Notes under the pieces: generated by a model
The model's database searches: none
What the model was told of the DNA's origin: nothing
What the model saw: only the letters and a program-made list of their open reading frames with translations
Translations under genes and position numbers: made by a program
Assembly (NCBI RefSeq): GCF_019420015.1
Contig: NZ_JAHZIA010000001.1
Location: 1 to 57,629, forward strand
Source of the DNA: Anaerofustis sp.
Lineage (GTDB): Bacteria > Bacillota > Clostridia > Eubacteriales > Anaerofustaceae
Length of the DNA stretch: 57,629 bases
Direction: 5' to 3'
Shown here: piece by piece, positions 42,449-50,903 of the stretch
Numbering within the stretch: position 1 is the first letter of the stretch
Layout: every line of letters starts with the position of its first letter

Positions 42449-44593
42449 ATGCAAGAAATAATAAATATATTATCAAAAGAATTTGACAGAAAACCAAAAC
42501 ACATTGAAAATGTAATTGAAATGCTTGATAAGGGGGATACTGTTCCTTTTATAGCAAGATACCGTAAAGAACTTACAGGTTCAATGGATGACCAGCTTTT
42601 AAGAGAAGTTACACAAAGACTTGGATATTTAAGAAACTTAAAAGAAAGAAAAGAAGAAGTAATTAGTTCTATTAAAAAACTTGATAAACTTACAAAAGAA
42701 CTTGAAGAAGAAATAAATAACGCAAATACATTATCTGAAGTTGAAGATTTATACAGGCCTTATAAGCCAAAAAGGAAAACAAGAGCATCAATTGCAAAGG
42801 AAAAAGGTCTTGAGCCATTAAGCGATATTATCCTTTCACAAGAAGTAAATTTAGAGGATATAAAAGAAATAGCAAAAGCTTATATAAGCGAAGAAAAAGG
42901 CGTAAAGGATGAGGAAGAAGCCCTTAAAGGTGCGCTTGACATAATCGCTGAAAACATTTCAGACAATGCAAACATAAGAAAAGAACTTAAAAATTTAATC
43001 AGAAACAAAGGTAAAATAATAAGCAAAAACACTAAAGATGAAGACAGTGTATACAGTACATATTATGAATTTTCCGAAAATATAAAAAGACTTCAAGGAC
43101 ACAAAGTTTTAGCTTTAAACAGAGGAGAAAAAGAAGGATTCTTAAAGGTCAATATAGAGCTTAATAAAGACGAAGCTTTAAGTATAATCCATAAATACGT
43201 TATAAAAAATACAAAAAGCAGTGCATATGAATATTTAAAAGAAACTTGTATTGATGCTTTCGACAGACTAATTTTCCCATCTATTGAAAGAGAAATAAGA
43301 AGTGATTTGACGGAAAGCGCAAATGAAAGTGCAATAAAGACTTTTTCTACAAACCTAAAACAGCTTTTAATGCAGCCACCCGTAAAAAACAAAGTAACTC
43401 TCGGGCTTGACCCTGCTTACAGAACAGGCTGTAAAATCGCGGTAGTGGACGGAACGGGAAAAGTCCTTGACACAACCGTAATCTACCCAACACCACCACA
43501 TAACAAAATCGAAGAAAGCGAAAAGATAATTAAAGATTTAATAAGTAAACATAACGTTGAAGTTATTTCAATAGGTAACGGAACAGCGTCAAGAGAATCA
43601 GAAAAATTTGTTGCCGATACAATAAAAGGCACAAAGGTTCAATATGTTGTTGTGAGTGAAGCCGGAGCGTCTGTTTATTCAGCTTCAAAACTTGCGGCAA
43701 AAGAATTCCCTGATTATGATGTTGCCTTAAGAAGTGCCGTTTCAATAGCAAGAAGACTTCAAGACCCTCTTGCGGAACTTGTAAAAATAGACCCAAAAAG
43801 CATAGGAGTTGGACAGTATCAACACGATATGCCAAAGGCTAAATTAAATGAAGCATTAACAGGTGTTGTCGAAAGTGCCGTAAACAGCGTTGGCGTAGAC
43901 CTTAACACAGCCTCTGTATCATTGCTTGAATATGTTGCGGGAGTAAGCAGTGCCGTTGCAAAAAATATCGTAGCATACAGAGAAGAAAACGGAATGTATA
44001 CAAAAAGAAGCGAGCTTTTAAAAGTTCCGAAACTTGGTAAGAAATCATATGAGCAATGTGCAGGTTTCTTAAGAGTTGCGGAAAGTTCAAATCCTCTTGA
44101 TAACTCAGGAGTTCACCCTGAATCATACAAAGCGGCAAAGAAAGTTCTTGAACTTACAGGACATACTCTAAAAGACATTAACACAGAAAACATAAAATCA
44201 ATAACGGAAGAAGCCGAAAAAATCGGACTTAACAATATTTCAAATGAATGTGAAGTGGGTATACCAACACTTAAAGACATACTAAAAGAATTAATCAAAC
44301 CCGGAAGAGACCCAAGGGATGAACTTCCAAAACCTATTTTAAGAAGCGATGTAATGGAAATGGAAGATTTAATTGTAGGTATGAAACTTATGGGTACGGT
44401 AAGAAATGTTGTTGATTTTGGAGCCTTTGTAGATATAGGAGTTCATCAAGACGGACTTGTTCATATATCTCAAATATCAAATTCATTTATAAAACACCCT
44501 AGCGATAAACTTAAAACAGGGGATATAGTTGAAGTAACCGTTACCGACGTAGATAAAAAGAAAGGAAGAATTTCCCTTTCGATGATTATGTAG
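42449..44593 (+). CDS. tex: Tex-family S1 RNA-binding transcription accessory protein
   Basis: A 714-residue nucleic-acid-binding protein. The N-terminal Tex domain includes VPFIARYRKELTGSMDD. A YqgF-like domain follows (TLGLDPAYRTGCKIAVVDGTGKVL). Helix-hairpin-helix motifs are around VDLNTASVSLLEYVAGVS and YTKRSELLKVPKLGKKSYEQCAGFL, and a C-terminal S1 domain covers about residues 640-712. Tex acts in transcription and RNA processes and is widely conserved. A palindrome of unknown role lies just upstream, and a terminator follows. Confidence 0.95.
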   Translation: MQEIINILSKEFDRKPKHIENVIEMLDKGDTVPFIARYRKELTGSMDDQLLREVTQRLGYLRNLKERKEEVISSIKKLDKLTKELEEEINNANTLSEVEDLYRPYKPKRKTRASIAKEKGLEPLSDIILSQEVNLEDIKEIAKAYISEEKGVKDEEEALKGALDIIAENISDNANIRKELKNLIRNKGKIISKNTKDEDSVYSTYYEFSENIKRLQGHKVLALNRGEKEGFLKVNIELNKDEALSIIHKYVIKNTKSSAYEYLKETCIDAFDRLIFPSIEREIRSDLTESANESAIKTFSTNLKQLLMQPPVKNKVTLGLDPAYRTGCKIAVVDGTGKVLDTTVIYPTPPHNKIEESEKIIKDLISKHNVEVISIGNGTASRESEKFVADTIKGTKVQYVVVSEAGASVYSASKLAAKEFPDYDVALRSAVSIARRLQDPLAELVKIDPKSIGVGQYQHDMPKAKLNEALTGVVESAVNSVGVDLNTASVSLLEYVAGVSSAVAKNIVAYREENGMYTKRSELLKVPKLGKKSYEQCAGFLRVAESSNPLDNSGVHPESYKAAKKVLELTGHTLKDINTENIKSITEEAEKIGLNNISNECEVGIPTLKDILKELIKPGRDPRDELPKPILRSDVMEMEDLIVGMKLMGTVRNVVDFGAFVDIGVHQDGLVHISQISNSFIKHPSDKLKTGDIVEVTVTDVDKKKGRISLSMIM

Positions 44594-44597
44594 TAAT

Positions 44598-44627
44598 AAA
44601 AAGACCTAAATTAACTTAGGTCTTTTT
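44598..44627 (+). terminator. Terminator after tex
   Basis: AAAAAGACCTAA (44598-44609) pairs with TTAGGTCTTTTT (44616-44627). Confidence 0.92.
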
Positions 44628-44668
44628 ATTTTGTTAGAAAAATTTATTAAAAAAATACAAATAAAGTA

Positions 44669-44699
44669 TTGACATGGAGTAAGCTCCAGGTGATAGACT
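44669..44699 (+). promoter_or_regulatory. MerR-type promoter with 19-bp spacer, flavodoxin/ADH operon
   Basis: TTGACA (44669-44674) and TAGACT (44694-44699) are 19 bases apart. The spacer begins with the perfect dyad TGGAG-TAAG-CTCCA (44675-44688). This is the pattern bound by MerR-family regulators of the aldehyde/stress-sensing AdhR/NmlR kind. No MerR gene is adjacent. Confidence 0.75.
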
Positions 44700-44732
44700 A
44701 AAATCAGAAAGAAAACAAGGAGGCAAAAAAAC

Positions 44733-45200
44733 ATGAAAAATTTATTGGTTGCTTATTTTTCTGCAACGGGTACAACAAAAAGAAAAGCGGAAATGCTTGC
44801 TGAAACTTTAAATTGCGATATTTATGAAATAGAACCTAAAGAAATTTACACAAATAAGGACTTGGACTGGACAAATAAAAATTCCAGAAGTTCTGTTGAA
44901 ATGAATGACAAATCATACAGACCCGAAATTATTGACAATAATCCTCATATTGAAAATTATGACGTAATATTTTTGGGTTTTCCTATTTGGTGGTATACCG
45001 CACCTACAATTATCAATACATTTCTTGAAAGTTATGATTTTAAAGGCAAAACAATTGTATTGTTTGCCACATCAGGAGGAAGCGGTTTAAGCGGTATTGC
45101 AAAAGATTTGGAAAAAAGCGTATCTTCCGAAACTGTCATAAAAGAAGGAAAACTTTTAAACGGAAATGTCACAAAGGAAGCTTTTGAAAGCTTTATTTAA
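44733..45200 (+). CDS. Flavodoxin
   Basis: A 155-residue FMN-binding electron carrier or flavodoxin-like reductase. The FMN phosphate loop is YFSATGTTKRKAEMLA near the start, and the isoalloxazine-stacking part is GFPIWWYTAPTIINTFLESYDF. The C-terminal LLNGNVTKEAFESFI is typical of the stand-alone flavodoxins often found near oxidoreductases. It starts behind a MerR-type promoter and lies 33 bases before an iron alcohol dehydrogenase gene, so both probably answer to electrophile or aldehyde stress. Confidence 0.92.
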   Translation: MKNLLVAYFSATGTTKRKAEMLAETLNCDIYEIEPKEIYTNKDLDWTNKNSRSSVEMNDKSYRPEIIDNNPHIENYDVIFLGFPIWWYTAPTIINTFLESYDFKGKTIVLFATSGGSGLSGIAKDLEKSVSSETVIKEGKLLNGNVTKEAFESFI

Positions 45201-45233
45201 GAAATAAATTTATAATAAGGAGAATAAAATAAA

Positions 45234-46400
45234 ATGTTAGGAAATTTTTCATACTCTAATCCTACCAAATTATACTTTGGTAAAGACTCATTAAATTATT
45301 TAAACGAAGAGTTAAAAAATTATGGTAAAAATATTATGCTTAGCTATGGCGGTGGTTCAATAAAGAAAAACGGCATATATGATAAGGTAATCGAAATCTT
45401 AAAAGCAAATGACAAAAACATTTTTGAAGATCCCGGAGTAATGCCAAATCCAACGGTTGAAAAACTTTATGAAGGATGTAAAATAGCAAAAGAAAACAAT
45501 GTAGATTTAATTCTTGCGGTAGGGGGAGGATCTGTATGCGACTATGCAAAAGCTGTTTCAGTTTCGACTTACTGCAATGAAGATCCATGGGATAAATATT
45601 ATTTAAGAATGGAAGATGTAGATAATAAAATTATTCCGGTAGGATGTGTACTTACAATGGTAGGAACAGGTTCTGAAATGAATGGGGGAGCAGTAATTAC
45701 AAATCATGAACAAAAACTAAAAATAGGTCATGTATTTGGTGAAAATGTATTCCCTAAATTCTCAATTTTAAATCCGGAATTTACATACACGCTTCCTCAA
45801 TATCAAATGATAGCAGGTTTTTACGATATTATGAACCATATTACGGAACAATATTTTTCCGGTAATGATGACAATACTTCGGATTATATAAGCGAAGGTC
45901 TTCTTAAATCTTTAATTCACAGCTCTAGAATTGCCGTAAAAAATCCAAAAGATTACGAGGCAAGAAGTAATATAATGTGGATTGCTACATGGGCATTAAA
46001 TACTCTTATTGCAAAAGGAAAGACTACGGACTGGATGGTTCATATGATAGGTCAGGCAGTAGGGGCTTATACCGATGCTACACACGGAATGACTTTATCT
46101 GCAGTTTCAATGGCATATTACCGTTATATTTGTCCATACGGTTTAGATAAATTTAAAAGATTTGCAATAAACGTTTGGGGAGTAAATCCTGAAAACAAAA
46201 CAGACGAAGAAATTGCAAAAGAAGGTCTTGACAAGATGGAAGAATGGATGAAAGAAATCGGTCTTGTTATGAATATAACGGATTTGGGCGTTAAAGAAGA
46301 TATGATTGAAGATATTGTAAAAAGTACATTTGTTATGGAAGGCGGTTACAAAAAGCTTGAACATGACGAAATCGTTAAAATACTTAAAGAAAGTTTGTAA
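45234..46400 (+). CDS. Iron-containing alcohol dehydrogenase (BdhA/YqhD-like)
   Basis: NAD(P)H-dependent group III alcohol dehydrogenase of 388 residues. It has the dinucleotide-binding LAVGGGSVCDYAKAVS, GTGSEMNGGAVIT, and metal-site residues in AGFYDIMNHITEQYF and DATHGMTLSAVSMAYYRY. It resembles butanol dehydrogenases and aldehyde reductases such as YqhD. In an operon with flavodoxin under a MerR-type promoter, a role in reducing toxic aldehydes or in fermentation is likely. Confidence 0.93.
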   Translation: MLGNFSYSNPTKLYFGKDSLNYLNEELKNYGKNIMLSYGGGSIKKNGIYDKVIEILKANDKNIFEDPGVMPNPTVEKLYEGCKIAKENNVDLILAVGGGSVCDYAKAVSVSTYCNEDPWDKYYLRMEDVDNKIIPVGCVLTMVGTGSEMNGGAVITNHEQKLKIGHVFGENVFPKFSILNPEFTYTLPQYQMIAGFYDIMNHITEQYFSGNDDNTSDYISEGLLKSLIHSSRIAVKNPKDYEARSNIMWIATWALNTLIAKGKTTDWMVHMIGQAVGAYTDATHGMTLSAVSMAYYRYICPYGLDKFKRFAINVWGVNPENKTDEEIAKEGLDKMEEWMKEIGLVMNITDLGVKEDMIEDIVKSTFVMEGGYKKLEHDEIVKILKESL

Positions 46401-46403
46401 TAA

Positions 46404-46436
46404 AAAAACGGTTCTTAATTGAATCGTTTTTTTTAT
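46404..46436 (+). terminator. Terminator after the alcohol dehydrogenase gene
   Basis: AAAACGGTTC (46405-46414) pairs with GAATCGTTTT (46421-46430, one G-U pair), followed by T. The rest of the gap to 46664 shows no gene or clear structure. Confidence 0.85.
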
Positions 46437-46664
46437 TATATAAAAAATAATATTTTAAAGGGAACATAAATAGTTTTCAATCAACTTTCCACTAAAGACA
46501 ACTTTAACATAGAATTGACTGTATTTTATACTATATTTAACATATTTTTATACATCTCCTCAAATCCTTTGATTATCAATGTTTTGGCGTCTTATATGAC
46601 ATAAATATAATTATATTTATAACATTCTGAAATATTTTACAATTACCCCTTTTAACTTTATTAA

Positions 46665-47549
46665 TTAAAATTTACTAAAAGGATTTTTATTCATATCAAT
46701 TTCTTCTTTTTCATCCTTTAAATATCTTTCAATCTGTTTATCTGTTTTAAGTCCAAGAAAGGATTTTATTTCATTAAAACCTGCATTGTTATATTCTTTC
46801 AACATTTTAACTGAAGTATTTCTTAATATATTACTGCTTATCCCTTTTTCTTCTATTCCGATTCTCTTAAGAGCGTTTTTAACGATTTCCTGAATACGTC
46901 TTGTGGATATTGGTTTTTCAGGATTTGAAGGACTGTTTAACAGGTATAATTGGTCGTTCGAAAATAAAAAACGGCTTAAAATGGCTCTGAGAGCGTCATT
47001 TATTTTAATAACTCTCTCATTTTCACTGTTTTTGTTTATTATGATATTATTATCAAAAATATCCCCGGTTTTTATATTTTGAACTTCTTTGACCGTAAGT
47101 CCATTGAATAACATAAGAAAAATTATTATTTGATTCTTTTCCGGTTCAATATTTTTTACATAATCTATTAAATCTCTTATCTGCTCATTATTTAGCGTTT
47201 CATTTTTTAAACTTGAATTATCATATCTGAATTTAAAACTAACTATTTCATTTGTACTGCTGAATTTATTATTTACAAACTTATAAAAATTCTTAATTGA
47301 AGATATTTTTCTTGCAATGGTTTTATCAGAATTATTGAGTTCTTTTCTAAGGTAATCAACATAAGCATACATATCAATATTATTAAGACTTAAATAAAAA
47401 TCTTTTTCGTATTTAACGTCTAAATTATCAATATGATTTCTTTTCTTCATAAAGGAAAGAAAAGTATTTAAATCATAAGCATATCCTTTATTTGATGAAG
47501 TTGACATATTATTATTTTTCAAAAATTCATTTATAAGTTTATTTTCCAT
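46665..47549 (-). CDS. Catalytically degenerate tyrosine-recombinase-like protein
   Basis: A 294-residue protein with the layout of a Xer/phage integrase: N-terminal core-binding domain (about 1-115) and C-terminal catalytic-like domain (about 120-285). Key residues are replaced. The usual Arg of TGLRISE is a Thr in NGLTVKEVQNI. The HxLRH motif reads SNILRNT, so His is lost and Arg kept. The later LGH reads LGL. A Tyr remains in IERYLK. It is unlikely to cut DNA and may only bind it. A palindrome lies 11 bases before its ATG, and no good ribosome binding site is seen. Confidence 0.8.
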   Translation of the reverse strand: MENKLINEFLKNNNMSTSSNKGYAYDLNTFLSFMKKRNHIDNLDVKYEKDFYLSLNNIDMYAYVDYLRKELNNSDKTIARKISSIKNFYKFVNNKFSSTNEIVSFKFRYDNSSLKNETLNNEQIRDLIDYVKNIEPEKNQIIIFLMLFNGLTVKEVQNIKTGDIFDNNIIINKNSENERVIKINDALRAILSRFLFSNDQLYLLNSPSNPEKPISTRRIQEIVKNALKRIGIEEKGISSNILRNTSVKMLKEYNNAGFNEIKSFLGLKTDKQIERYLKDEKEEIDMNKNPFSKF

Positions 47550-47560
47550 TTTACAACTAC

Positions 47561-47584
47561 TTCACTAAATATTTATTTAGTGAA
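47561..47584. repeat. Palindrome copy 2 (upstream of the degenerate recombinase gene)
   Basis: TTCACTAAATA-TT-TATTTAGTGAA is a perfect inverted repeat with 11-base arms. It differs from the 42399-42424 copy at two positions. It lies 11 bases upstream of the recombinase-like ATG and 11 bases after the hexulose-phosphate synthase stop (both genes on the minus strand). No T tract follows on either strand. Confidence 0.75.
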
Positions 47585-47595
47585 TATATCTTTCG

Positions 47596-48225
47596 TTATT
47601 TTATTAATTCTCTTATTTGTTTTGCAGTATACAGAGGGTTTTCTGCTTTTACAAGACCGCTACCGACAATAACAACATCCGCTCCGGCTTTACTTATATC
47701 TTCTGCAGTATTAATGTTAATCCCCCCGGCAACACTGATTTTAGTGTTCTTTACCATTTGGTTCACTTTTTTAAGTGTATCTAAAGGACTTTCCCCTGTT
47801 TTTTGCACATCAACACCTGTATGCACACATATATAATCAACACCCAAATTATCTAAATAGTTTACTCTAGCTTCTAAATCTTCTACTCCTATCAAATCAA
47901 CCAGCAATTCTTTATTTTCTTTTTTTACTTCTTTTAAAGAATCTTCAATGGTGATATTATCGGCAAGAGCTAGCACTGTAACTATATCTGATCCTGCCTT
48001 TAAAGCAATTTGAGTTTCCAGTGCACCGCCATCCATAATCTTAAAATCTGCAAGAACTTTCTTATTGGGGAAATGCTTCTTTAATTCTTTCACACCCTCC
48101 GCACCATATTTATACACCATAGGAGTACCGAATTCAATAATATCTATATAATCATAGACCATATTGCCTATTTCAATACATTCTTCCAATTTGTTATCGT
48201 CAAAAGCTATTTGTAATTTTTTCAT
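47596..48225 (-). CDS. hxlA: 3-hexulose-6-phosphate synthase (HxlA-like)
   Basis: A 209-residue TIM-barrel enzyme of the orotidine-decarboxylase superfamily. The metal/catalytic motif is ADFKIMDGG, followed by VTVLALADNITIEDSL, VDYICVHTGVD and SVAGGINI. KIMDGG fits hexulose-phosphate synthase, which condenses formaldehyde with ribulose-5-phosphate or runs backwards to supply ribulose-5-phosphate. 3-keto-L-gulonate-6-phosphate decarboxylase is the main alternative. No hxlB isomerase gene is adjacent. The ATG at 48225 with AAGGAG was chosen over the slightly longer frame. Confidence 0.82.
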   Translation of the reverse strand: MKKLQIAFDDNKLEECIEIGNMVYDYIDIIEFGTPMVYKYGAEGVKELKKHFPNKKVLADFKIMDGGALETQIALKAGSDIVTVLALADNITIEDSLKEVKKENKELLVDLIGVEDLEARVNYLDNLGVDYICVHTGVDVQKTGESPLDTLKKVNQMVKNTKISVAGGININTAEDISKAGADVVIVGSGLVKAENPLYTAKQIRELIK

Positions 48226-48262
48226 TATCAAATCTCCTTATTTAAATTAAATTGACAATTTT

Positions 48263-48295
48263 AATAAAAATCCCCGCATCAAAAAAGATACGGGG
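48263..48295 (-). terminator. Terminator after ispH-rpsA (minus strand)
   Basis: On the minus strand CCCCGTATC pairs with GATGCGGGG around a T6 loop, followed by ATTTTTATT. It is one of the few GC-rich stems in the window. Confidence 0.92.
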
Positions 48296-48307
48296 AAACA
48301 TTAAATA

Positions 48308-50305
48308 CTATTCAGATTTTAAAAGATCTCCGAAAATATCACCTAATGTAACGTTGCTGTCTTCTTTGTGATATAATTTATTTCTTTCAATCTTTCTTTT
48401 TGGTGGATCCATAGTTTCTTTAATACTTAAAGAAACTTTTCTTTTGTCTTTATTGATTTCAATAATTTTAACAGTTACTTCATCACCGGTTTTTACTGCA
48501 TCTTCAACTTTATTTACTCTGTCATGTGATAACTGAGAAATATGAATTAAACCTTCAACATCAGGAATAATTTCTGCAAATGCACCAAAATTAGTAGTAT
48601 TTTTTATTTTTGCAGGAACTGTTTGACCTACTGAATAATTTTCAATAAATTCTTGCCATGGTTCCTTTGTTAAATCTTTAAGACTTAATTTAACTTTGTA
48701 ATTATCTTTATCAAGTTCTGTTACTACTGCTTTTACAGTATCTTCAACTTTATATAAGTCATTGATGTTGTTTACTCTTTTCCAAGCTATGTCTGAAATA
48801 TGAATAAAACCATCAACTCCGTTTAAATCAATAAACATACCGAAGTTTGTTATGTTTTTAATAGGAGCTTCAACAACTTTACCTATTTCAAGAGCTGAGA
48901 TAGCAGCATCTTTTAATTCTTTTTCTTTTGCTTTTCTTTCTTTGTAAGCTTCTTCCAATAGAACTTTTCTAGAAACAATAATTTTGTTTTTGTTTTTATC
49001 AAATTCCACAATTCTGCATTCTACTTCTTTTCCTAGTAAACTGTCAAAATCTTTTATGAATCTTACATCATAATAAGAAGCAGGCATAAAAGCTTTAACG
49101 AATCCTAAGTCAACTATTAATCCGCCTTTAACCACTTTTGTGATTTTAGCGTTAACAGTTTCTTTTGAATCGAATTTTTCTTTTGCTTCATCCAAAGCGC
49201 TTAATTCGTCAACTTTTATTTTTGACAAAGAAACGTTACCTGTTCCGTCATTCATTTTCATAACCATAACTTTAACTTTATCACCTTTAGCAGCTTTTGT
49301 AGTTAAATCTTCCATTAGGTCATATAAATAATCAGCTTTTTTTACAATTCCGTCAGATTTGTAACCGATATTCATTGTTACTTCGTTATGGTCAACAGCA
49401 ACGATTTCACCTTCTATTATATCCCCTTCTCTAAATTCTTTCATTGATTCTGCGATGTTTTTTTCAAAACTATCCACCATGTTGTTATCCATAGTATTCA
49501 TTACCTCCTCTATTAACTGGGTTGGTGTAGATGCTCCAGCCGTTAGTCCAATATTCTTATATTCTTTTATAGCATCGTCCAAATCCGAAGCATTTTCAAC
49601 AAAGAAAACATTTTTACATTTTGATTTACTTATTTCAACCAATTTCTTTGTATTTGAGCTATGAGTATCACCAACAACTACCATAGCTTCCACTTCCGAT
49701 GCTATCAAACTGGCTTCTTCTTGCCTTACGCTTGTTGCATTGCATATCGTATTGAATACTACAACATTTGCGCAATTTTCTTCAATAATATTTACTATAT
49801 CATTAAAAAGAGATTCTATTATTGTAGTCTGAGCAACAATACAAACGTTATTGTCCGTATTAAAAAGCTCGGCTTCTTCCTTTGAAAAAATGACATGGGC
49901 TTCGTTTTCACACCAGCCGTTTACACCTATTACTTCAGGATGAGATTTATCTCCTACAATTATTATAGTATAACCTTTATTATGATATTTTTCAACCTTA
50001 TTTTGAATAGATTTTACATAAGGACAGGTTGCGTCGATCAGTTTTAAATTTTTTGCTTTTATTTTATCGTAAATATACTTACCGACTCCGTGAGAACGGA
50101 TAATTACCGTGCCCTCATCAATTTTATCTAAATCATCTATTATATCCACGCCTTTTTCTTTAAGTTCATTCGTAACAAACGCATTATGTATTAAAGGTCC
50201 CAGCGTATACACTTTTTTTTTGTTTTGGCTTGCCTCATATGCCATATTTACGGCATTGTTAACGCCAAAGCAATATCCTGCACTTTTTGCTTTTATTATA
50301 TTCAT
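48308..50305 (-). CDS. ispH-rpsA: Bifunctional IspH / 30S ribosomal protein S1 fusion
   Basis: A 665-residue two-part protein. Residues 1 to about 283 are 4-hydroxy-3-methylbut-2-enyl diphosphate reductase, the last step of the MEP isoprenoid pathway, with [4Fe-4S] ligands Cys12 (GYCFGVNNAV), Cys94 (ATCPYV) and Cys188 (ICNATSVRQEE). About 290-620 holds four S1 RNA-binding domains, each with a VDGFIHISDI- or AFMPASY-type core. The fusion is common in Clostridia. Its ATG overlaps the end of plsC, so it is coupled to plsC and cmk. Confidence 0.96.
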   Translation of the reverse strand: MNIIKAKSAGYCFGVNNAVNMAYEASQNKKKVYTLGPLIHNAFVTNELKEKGVDIIDDLDKIDEGTVIIRSHGVGKYIYDKIKAKNLKLIDATCPYVKSIQNKVEKYHNKGYTIIIVGDKSHPEVIGVNGWCENEAHVIFSKEEAELFNTDNNVCIVAQTTIIESLFNDIVNIIEENCANVVVFNTICNATSVRQEEASLIASEVEAMVVVGDTHSSNTKKLVEISKSKCKNVFFVENASDLDDAIKEYKNIGLTAGASTPTQLIEEVMNTMDNNMVDSFEKNIAESMKEFREGDIIEGEIVAVDHNEVTMNIGYKSDGIVKKADYLYDLMEDLTTKAAKGDKVKVMVMKMNDGTGNVSLSKIKVDELSALDEAKEKFDSKETVNAKITKVVKGGLIVDLGFVKAFMPASYYDVRFIKDFDSLLGKEVECRIVEFDKNKNKIIVSRKVLLEEAYKERKAKEKELKDAAISALEIGKVVEAPIKNITNFGMFIDLNGVDGFIHISDIAWKRVNNINDLYKVEDTVKAVVTELDKDNYKVKLSLKDLTKEPWQEFIENYSVGQTVPAKIKNTTNFGAFAEIIPDVEGLIHISQLSHDRVNKVEDAVKTGDEVTVKIIEINKDKRKVSLSIKETMDPPKRKIERNKLYHKEDSNVTLGDIFGDLLKSE

Positions 50306-50306
50306 T

Positions 50307-50900
50307 TTATAATTCCTTTAATCTTATAATTTCAGGATAAATTTCTTTTTTGCATATTTCTATGAAATCTTCACCGCTGAGCTTTTTACCGTAATATTTA
50401 TCCAAATAAATCGGTTTGCCGTAATTTATCACAAGAGGCTTTCTGAATTTATATTCTCCTCTTATTCCTACGGGAACAACAGGAACCTTCATTCTTGTTG
50501 CAAGTAAAACCAATCCACCTTTGGGTTCAAGCATATCTTTATCCGTTTTATTTCTTGTTCCTTCAGGAAAAAGGCCTAAAACTTCTTTATTTTTAAGTAC
50601 TTTAATAGCGGTTTTTATTGCTACAATATCATTATCTTCTCTTTTTACCGGTATTGCGTATACTTTATGTAGAAACCAATTTAAAAATTTGGATTTAAAT
50701 AAGACATCCTTTGCCATAAAATGGAGATGTCTACCTTTAATTTGCACAGCCATTAAAACAGGATCCCAAATATGGATATGATTTCCCGATATTATGTAAG
50801 CTTCTTCATTACCGGGAAGATTTTCGAGCCCTGTGACTTTGACATTATATACAATTTTTAATAAAACCTTTATTACAGGTCTTAAAATATCATATAACAT
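50307..50900 (-). CDS. plsC: 1-acyl-sn-glycerol-3-phosphate acyltransferase PlsC
   Basis: Membrane-bound acyltransferase of 197 residues that makes phosphatidic acid. The catalytic NHxxxxD box is NHIHIWD (His41, Asp46). The glycerol-phosphate-binding FPEGTR is at 111-116, and a later VPVVPVGIRG is typical. It lies between cmk (three bases upstream) and ispH-rpsA, a standard clostridial cmk-plsC-ispH order. Confidence 0.94.
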   Translation of the reverse strand: MLYDILRPVIKVLLKIVYNVKVTGLENLPGNEEAYIISGNHIHIWDPVLMAVQIKGRHLHFMAKDVLFKSKFLNWFLHKVYAIPVKREDNDIVAIKTAIKVLKNKEVLGLFPEGTRNKTDKDMLEPKGGLVLLATRMKVPVVPVGIRGEYKFRKPLVINYGKPIYLDKYYGKKLSGEDFIEICKKEIYPEIIRLKEL

Positions 50901-50903
50901 ATA

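Noticed and set aside
46431..46664. Small gene or RNA between the alcohol dehydrogenase and the degenerate recombinase genes
   Set aside because: No frame with a start site, no stable GC-containing stem apart from the terminator, and no known RNA motif.
38862..48231. Prophage or integrative element suggested by two recombinase-like genes
   Set aside because: Neighbours are housekeeping genes (lexA, azlCD, tex, dehydrogenase); no phage structural, replication or conjugation genes and no attachment-site repeats beside a tRNA.
49455..49885. Plus-strand frames of 69 and 74 codons opposite ispH
   Set aside because: Antisense to the conserved IspH part; no start signals.
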